A DNA stretch of 64,000 bases from Flavobacterium anhuiense (GTDB lineage: Bacteria > Bacteroidota > Bacteroidia > Flavobacteriales > Flavobacteriaceae): positions 186,001 through 250,000 of the forward strand of contig NZ_JUIV01000003.1 of the NCBI RefSeq assembly GCF_004151235.1, written 5' to 3'. The translations under genes were made by a program, and so were the position numbers. The number at the start of each line of letters is the position of its first letter. Within the stretch, counting starts at the first letter, position 1. The notes under the pieces were generated by a model that worked only from the letters and a program-made list of their open reading frames with translations, ran no database searches and was not told the origin of the DNA. This document shows, in pieces, positions 60,233 through 64,000 of this stretch.

Positions 60233-61492
60233 ATGGAAACAGTTCAAGCAATAAAACAACGATTTGAGATTATTGGTAACGATCCAAAGTTAAATCGTGC
60301 TATCGAAAAAGCCATTCAGGTTGCTCCAACTGATATTTCGGTTATGGTAACTGGGGAAAGTGGTGTTGGTAAAGAAAATATTCCAAGAATTATACATTCG
60401 CTTTCACATAGAAAGCATGGTAAATATATTGCCGTAAACTGCGGTGCAATTCCGGAAGGAACTATTGATAGTGAACTTTTCGGACACGAAAAAGGCGCTT
60501 TTACAGGTGCAACAAGCACACGTGAAGGTTATTTTGAAGTGGCAGACGGCGGAACAATTTTCCTTGACGAAGTTGGTGAATTACCTCTAACAACTCAGGT
60601 AAGATTACTTCGTGTTCTGGAAAATGGAGAATTTATTAAAGTAGGTTCTTCTCAAGTTCAGAAAACCAACGTGAGAATTGTTGCCGCAACCAACGTGAAT
60701 TTATTCAATGCAATAGAAAAAGGTAAATTCCGTGAAGATTTATATTATCGTCTAAGCACGGTCGAAATTACTTTACCACCTTTACGTGAAAGAAACGATG
60801 ACATTCATTTGTTGTTTAGAAAGTTTGTAGCCGATTTTGCTCATAAATACAAAATGCCACCTTTAAGACTGGATGATGATGCTATACAGCTTTTGCAAAA
60901 ATTTAGATGGAGCGGAAATATCCGTCAGCTTCGAAATGTTGCTGAACAGATTTCTGTTTTAGAAACCAATCGCGATATCAGTCTTGCTACTTTACAATCT
61001 TACCTGCCAGCCGAAGGAAGCAATTTGCCTTCTGTTATTAGCGACAGCAAAAAAGAAAGTGATTTCAGTACCGAGAGAGACATATTGTACAAAGTGCTTT
61101 TTGATATGAGAAGCGACTTGAATGACTTGAAGAAACTGACTTTAGAATTGATGAAAAATGGCACTTCTAAAGTGCAGGATATTAATCCGAATTTAATTCA
61201 GAAAATATACGGAAATCAGCAAAACGACAGCGAAATTGATTTTGAAGAAGAACCAAGAACCGCTGTTATGACAACACCTGCAGTTCGTGATGATAACTAT
61301 CAAATGCAGGATGATAATTATTTATTTGCTGAAACTATCGAGGAAGAAGAAGTTTTACGTTTGGAACAAAAAGAAATCGAAATGATCAAAAAATCACTAG
61401 AAAAAAACAAAGGAAAACGTAAAGCCGCAGCAGATGAATTGGGTATTTCTGAAAGAACTTTATACCGTAAAATCAAGCAATTCGATCTATAA
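60233..61492 (+). CDS. Sigma54-type AAA+ transcriptional activator without a receiver domain
   Basis: This has 419 residues from the ATG at 60233 (METVQAIKQRF). A longer frame from 60194 would start inside the inverted repeat. The AAA+ domain has Walker A GESGVGK (41-47), the sigma54-contacting GAFTGA at 88-93, Walker B GTIFLDEVGEL and REDLYYRL. The C-terminal Fis-type HTH is KGKRKAAADELGISERTLYRKIKQF. No receiver or sensory domain precedes the AAA+ part, as in PspF-like activators. Its targets are unknown. It is followed by lptE, TPR and secG genes as in other Flavobacterium genomes. Confidence 0.9.
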   Translation: METVQAIKQRFEIIGNDPKLNRAIEKAIQVAPTDISVMVTGESGVGKENIPRIIHSLSHRKHGKYIAVNCGAIPEGTIDSELFGHEKGAFTGATSTREGYFEVADGGTIFLDEVGELPLTTQVRLLRVLENGEFIKVGSSQVQKTNVRIVAATNVNLFNAIEKGKFREDLYYRLSTVEITLPPLRERNDDIHLLFRKFVADFAHKYKMPPLRLDDDAIQLLQKFRWSGNIRQLRNVAEQISVLETNRDISLATLQSYLPAEGSNLPSVISDSKKESDFSTERDILYKVLFDMRSDLNDLKKLTLELMKNGTSKVQDINPNLIQKIYGNQQNDSEIDFEEEPRTAVMTTPAVRDDNYQMQDDNYLFAETIEEEEVLRLEQKEIEMIKKSLEKNKGKRKAAADELGISERTLYRKIKQFDL

Positions 61493-61594
61493 AATAATTA
61501 AGTTATAATTTCTAAATTCCAAATCCCAATCATTATATTTGATCGCAATTGGAATTTAAAACTTTAAACATTGGATTTTTTCCAATAGACATTT

Positions 61595-62098
61595 ATGAAA
61601 AAAATATATTCTCTTTTCGCATTATTAAGCCTTTTCATGTTGAGCGGCTGTTCAGTTTATAACTTCACAGGAACTGGAAAAATCGACGCCAAAACATTTC
61701 AAGTTAACTTTTTTCAAAATAATGCCGATTTAATTGAACCTGGAATCGATAGAACTTTCACGTTAGCTTTACAGGATTTGATTATGAATCAGACCAACTT
61801 AAACTTAGTTAGCAATGGCGGTGATTTGGTTTATGAAGGAGAAATTACAGACTACAGAATCACTCCGATGACTGCAACAGCAGATCAGCAGGCGGCTCAA
61901 AACCGTTTATCGATTCGTGTTAATGTGCGTTTTATGAATAAAAAGAAAGAAACAGATGATTTTGAGAAATCATTTGAATTCTATTACGATTTCCCAGGAA
62001 GAGACTTGCCAACAGGATCTGTTTTAAATGAAGCAATCAGAGTTATTTTTGAAAGAATCACACAGGATATCTTTAATCAGTCATTGGCAAAATGGTAA
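61595..62098 (+). CDS. lptE: LPS-assembly lipoprotein LptE
   Basis: The 167-residue lipoprotein has lipobox LSGC (Cys19), then SVYNFTGTGKIDAKTFQVNFFQN and later VNVRFMNKKKETDDFEKSFEFYYDF. This matches the Bacteroidetes LptE family, the plug of the outer-membrane LptD translocon. A -7 element TATATTTG is seen at 61534-61541, 53 nt before the start. It lies between the sigma54-type activator and a TPR protein, the usual flavobacterial order. Confidence 0.9.
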   Translation: MKKIYSLFALLSLFMLSGCSVYNFTGTGKIDAKTFQVNFFQNNADLIEPGIDRTFTLALQDLIMNQTNLNLVSNGGDLVYEGEITDYRITPMTATADQQAAQNRLSIRVNVRFMNKKKETDDFEKSFEFYYDFPGRDLPTGSVLNEAIRVIFERITQDIFNQSLAKW

Positions 62099-62198
62099 TT
62101 TTGCTGTTTGTTGAATCGTTTAACCGCACAACCGTTTAAGCGATAAAAACAAATAAACGATTAAACAAATTAACCGAGTAAACCCAAAAAAATAAAGA

Positions 62199-63902
62199 AT
62201 GAACGTTAGCGATTATACCTACTTAATGAATAAACCCGATGCTATTACTGAAAAGCAAGCGGATGCATTAGGCAGTGTTTTGAATGAATTTCCATATTTT
62301 CAAAGTGCTCGTGCATTGCGATTAAAAGGGCTTTACAATCAAAACAGTTTTAAGTATAATTATGCTTTAAAGGTAACTGCTGCACATACGGCAGATCGTT
62401 CTGTGTTGTTTGATTTTATTACTTCAGAAGCTTTTACTTCTATTCAGAATGATTTCTACGAACAAAAATTGAGAGATCTTCTTGAAATCGCTGTTTTTGA
62501 CAGCGAGATAATTTCACCAGAACAGATTCAGAAAGCTATCGAGATAAAAACAGATTCTGAAGAACAGCCTGTTCAAGATACAATTAAAGAAAGTCCAATT
62601 TCTTCAATTGAAATTCCTTCGGTTACAAAAATCGAAGAACCAATAAAAACGCAGGAACCTATAATTACTGAAGAACCTAAAAAAGTTCCTGAAATTGACC
62701 CTTCTATTTTCTTAGCCATAAAGGAAGCACATTCGGTTACTTTTGAAAAACCAGTAACAGTCGAAGAGCCAAAAAAACTTCCAGAAATAGATCCGTCTAT
62801 TTTTCTCGCTATCAAAGAAGCACATTCAGTTACTTTTGAAAAACCAGTAATTGAAATAGAAAACAAAATTGATTCTACAGATTCAATTTCAAATATTAAA
62901 AAAGAGGAAGAAGAAACTAAAGCTTTAATAGAAGAAATAGAAGAAGAAACAATAATAAAGGAAGAACCTAAAATTGACCGTGTTGAAAATTCTATTTTAA
63001 GTTCTATAAAAGTTTCTGAAACACCTTCTGTTCCAAACCCAATAACTTTTGAAGAACCTAAAAATGAGCGTATTGAAAACTCTATTTTAAGTTCAATTAA
63101 AGAAGCAGAAGCTGTAAATGCTGAACAATCTGTAAAAGTTGAAGAAATAAAAGCAGAACCTATCGCAGAAGAACCTGTTTTAAATTCGGTTGAAGATGAG
63201 GAAGATGATAGTGTTATCGAAGAAATGATCATTCCGGAATTTAAAATGAATTCTGTTGAACGATCTATTCTTTCTTCTATTAAAGAAGCTGAAACAAAAG
63301 CACCTGAAGAACCAAAAGAAGAAATTCTCGAAGTTCTGCAATCTGAGGATAAAGACGAAGAGGAAATCAAAGAAGAAAATGACGAGCCGATTGAAGAAAT
63401 AATCGAAGAAGAAGAGCCTAATGAGCCTGCAAAAACAGCTGCAGAACATTTAGAAATTGGGAAGCCTTTGGATTTTTCTCTTAATGAAAAACACTCATTC
63501 CAAGAATGGTTGCAATTATCTAGAACCGAACCAATTGATCGTTCAAATGATATGTCTCCAGAGGAAAAAGCGGAGAAAGAAGCGGCAGAAAAAGCAAGAC
63601 TAGAAGAAGAAAGACAGAAAAAAGCTGAAATTATCGATAAGTTTATTGAAAATAATCCGAAAATTTCTCCAATTAAACCTGGAAACAGCACTCCAATAGT
63701 TCCAATTGAAAGCCCTCCAGAAGACAATTCATACCTAATGACGGAGACTTTGGCTAGAGTTTATCTGGAACAAAAGAAATATACAAAGGCAATTCAGGCA
63801 TATGAAATATTAATTTTGAAATATCCAGAAAAAATTACTTTCTTTGCAGACCGCATATCGGATATAAAGATTTTACAACAAAATAACAATAACAATAATT
63901 AA
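62199..63902 (+). CDS. Acidic, repeat-rich TPR-containing protein
   Basis: This 567-residue protein has an N-terminal folded part (1-115: NVSDYTYLMNKPDAITEKQAD), a long Glu/Lys/Pro-rich low-complexity middle (about 130-430) and a short TPR-like C-terminus (TLARVYLEQKKYTKAIQAYEILI). Two nearly identical copies of a 32-residue unit (PEIDPSIFLAIKEAHSV) lie at about 163-220, and a related unit (IENSILSSIKEAE) recurs three or four times after it. It precedes secG by 3 nt and is probably an envelope-linked scaffold. The role is unknown. Confidence 0.7.
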   Translation: MNVSDYTYLMNKPDAITEKQADALGSVLNEFPYFQSARALRLKGLYNQNSFKYNYALKVTAAHTADRSVLFDFITSEAFTSIQNDFYEQKLRDLLEIAVFDSEIISPEQIQKAIEIKTDSEEQPVQDTIKESPISSIEIPSVTKIEEPIKTQEPIITEEPKKVPEIDPSIFLAIKEAHSVTFEKPVTVEEPKKLPEIDPSIFLAIKEAHSVTFEKPVIEIENKIDSTDSISNIKKEEEETKALIEEIEEETIIKEEPKIDRVENSILSSIKVSETPSVPNPITFEEPKNERIENSILSSIKEAEAVNAEQSVKVEEIKAEPIAEEPVLNSVEDEEDDSVIEEMIIPEFKMNSVERSILSSIKEAETKAPEEPKEEILEVLQSEDKDEEEIKEENDEPIEEIIEEEEPNEPAKTAAEHLEIGKPLDFSLNEKHSFQEWLQLSRTEPIDRSNDMSPEEKAEKEAAEKARLEEERQKKAEIIDKFIENNPKISPIKPGNSTPIVPIESPPEDNSYLMTETLARVYLEQKKYTKAIQAYEILILKYPEKITFFADRISDIKILQQNNNNNN

Positions 63903-63905
63903 GTA

Positions 63906-64000
63906 ATGAGCACATTTTCAATTTTTTTAGTTTTAATCACAATAGTTTGTTTTCTATTGATCGTAGTTATCATGGTACAAAACCCTAAAGGAGGCGGATT
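63906..64000 (+). CDS. secG: Protein translocase subunit SecG, start only
   Basis: The first 31 codons are present and the gene continues past the right edge. It begins MSTFSIFLVLITIVCFLLIVV, one transmembrane helix, followed by MVQNPKGGG, the conserved SecG turn (V-x-Q-x-PKGGG). SecG sits beside SecYE in the inner-membrane translocase. It starts 3 nt after the stop of the TPR gene. Confidence 0.9.
   Translation, partial: MSTFSIFLVLITIVCFLLIVVIMVQNPKGGG

Noticed and set aside
62573-63727. Long Ser-rich minus-strand frame of 384 codons
   Set aside because: It is the exact antisense of the Glu-rich TPR protein gene. The Ser-rich composition is what complementing GAA/GAG-rich codons gives.
1-64000. 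CRISPR arrays
   Set aside because: I saw no series of regularly spaced identical repeats with unique spacers, and no cas genes.

Overview
The window looks like a chromosome segment of a Flavobacterium close to F. johnsoniae. It is AT-rich, its promoters carry the Bacteroidetes -7 element TAnnTTTG, and it encodes the gliding/type IX secretion core gldK-gldL-gldM-gldN plus a tandem gldN paralogue (gldO). The flanking genes topA, miaB, lptE and secG are also flavobacterial in sequence and order.

Left part (1-14.8 kb): a mobile, defence-rich segment. A PHP-domain gene runs off the left edge. A hairpin-rich putative oriT leads into mobC and a MOBP-type relaxase. Next is a translationally coupled type I restriction operon, hsdM-hsdS-[ATPase-HNH]-hsdR, in which a Septu-like (PtuA/PtuB-like) pair is inserted between hsdS and hsdR. 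A McrB/McrC pair follows.

Middle part (14.8-30.2 kb): an accretion island bounded by two 32-nt direct repeats (14824-14855 and 30210-30241) that resemble a tRNA 3' end. No integrase lies between them. The island holds a disrupted IS1-family transposase and two RiPP systems. The minus-strand system has a TonB-receptor-like protein, four Cys-rich double-glycine precursors, a radical SAM/SPASM enzyme and a C39-peptidase ABC exporter. The plus-strand system has a membrane-anchored TPR-AraC regulator, a short class I lanthipeptide-like precursor, an S8 lipoprotein protease and a split LanB (glutamylation and elimination proteins). No lanC is present. A 22-nt dyad occurs upstream of both the regulator and the lanthipeptide precursor and is a candidate regulator operator.

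Right part (30.2-64 kb): mostly ordinary flavobacterial chromosome. It contains a serine hydrolase with a (TTGA)6 tract against its start codon, an SDR, a GNAT protein, tRNA-Glu, a PQQ-propeller protein, an LRR protein, a lipid kinase, an App1-like phosphatase, an ABC-F protein and an FAD oxidoreductase. These are followed by gldO/N/M/L/K, a catalytically degenerate arginase-fold protein, topA, an OLD-like ATPase-TOPRIM gene, miaB, a GxxExxY gene framed by inverted repeats, a sigma54-type activator, lptE, an acidic TPR protein and the start of secG.

All names come from reading motifs by eye. No database search was possible.
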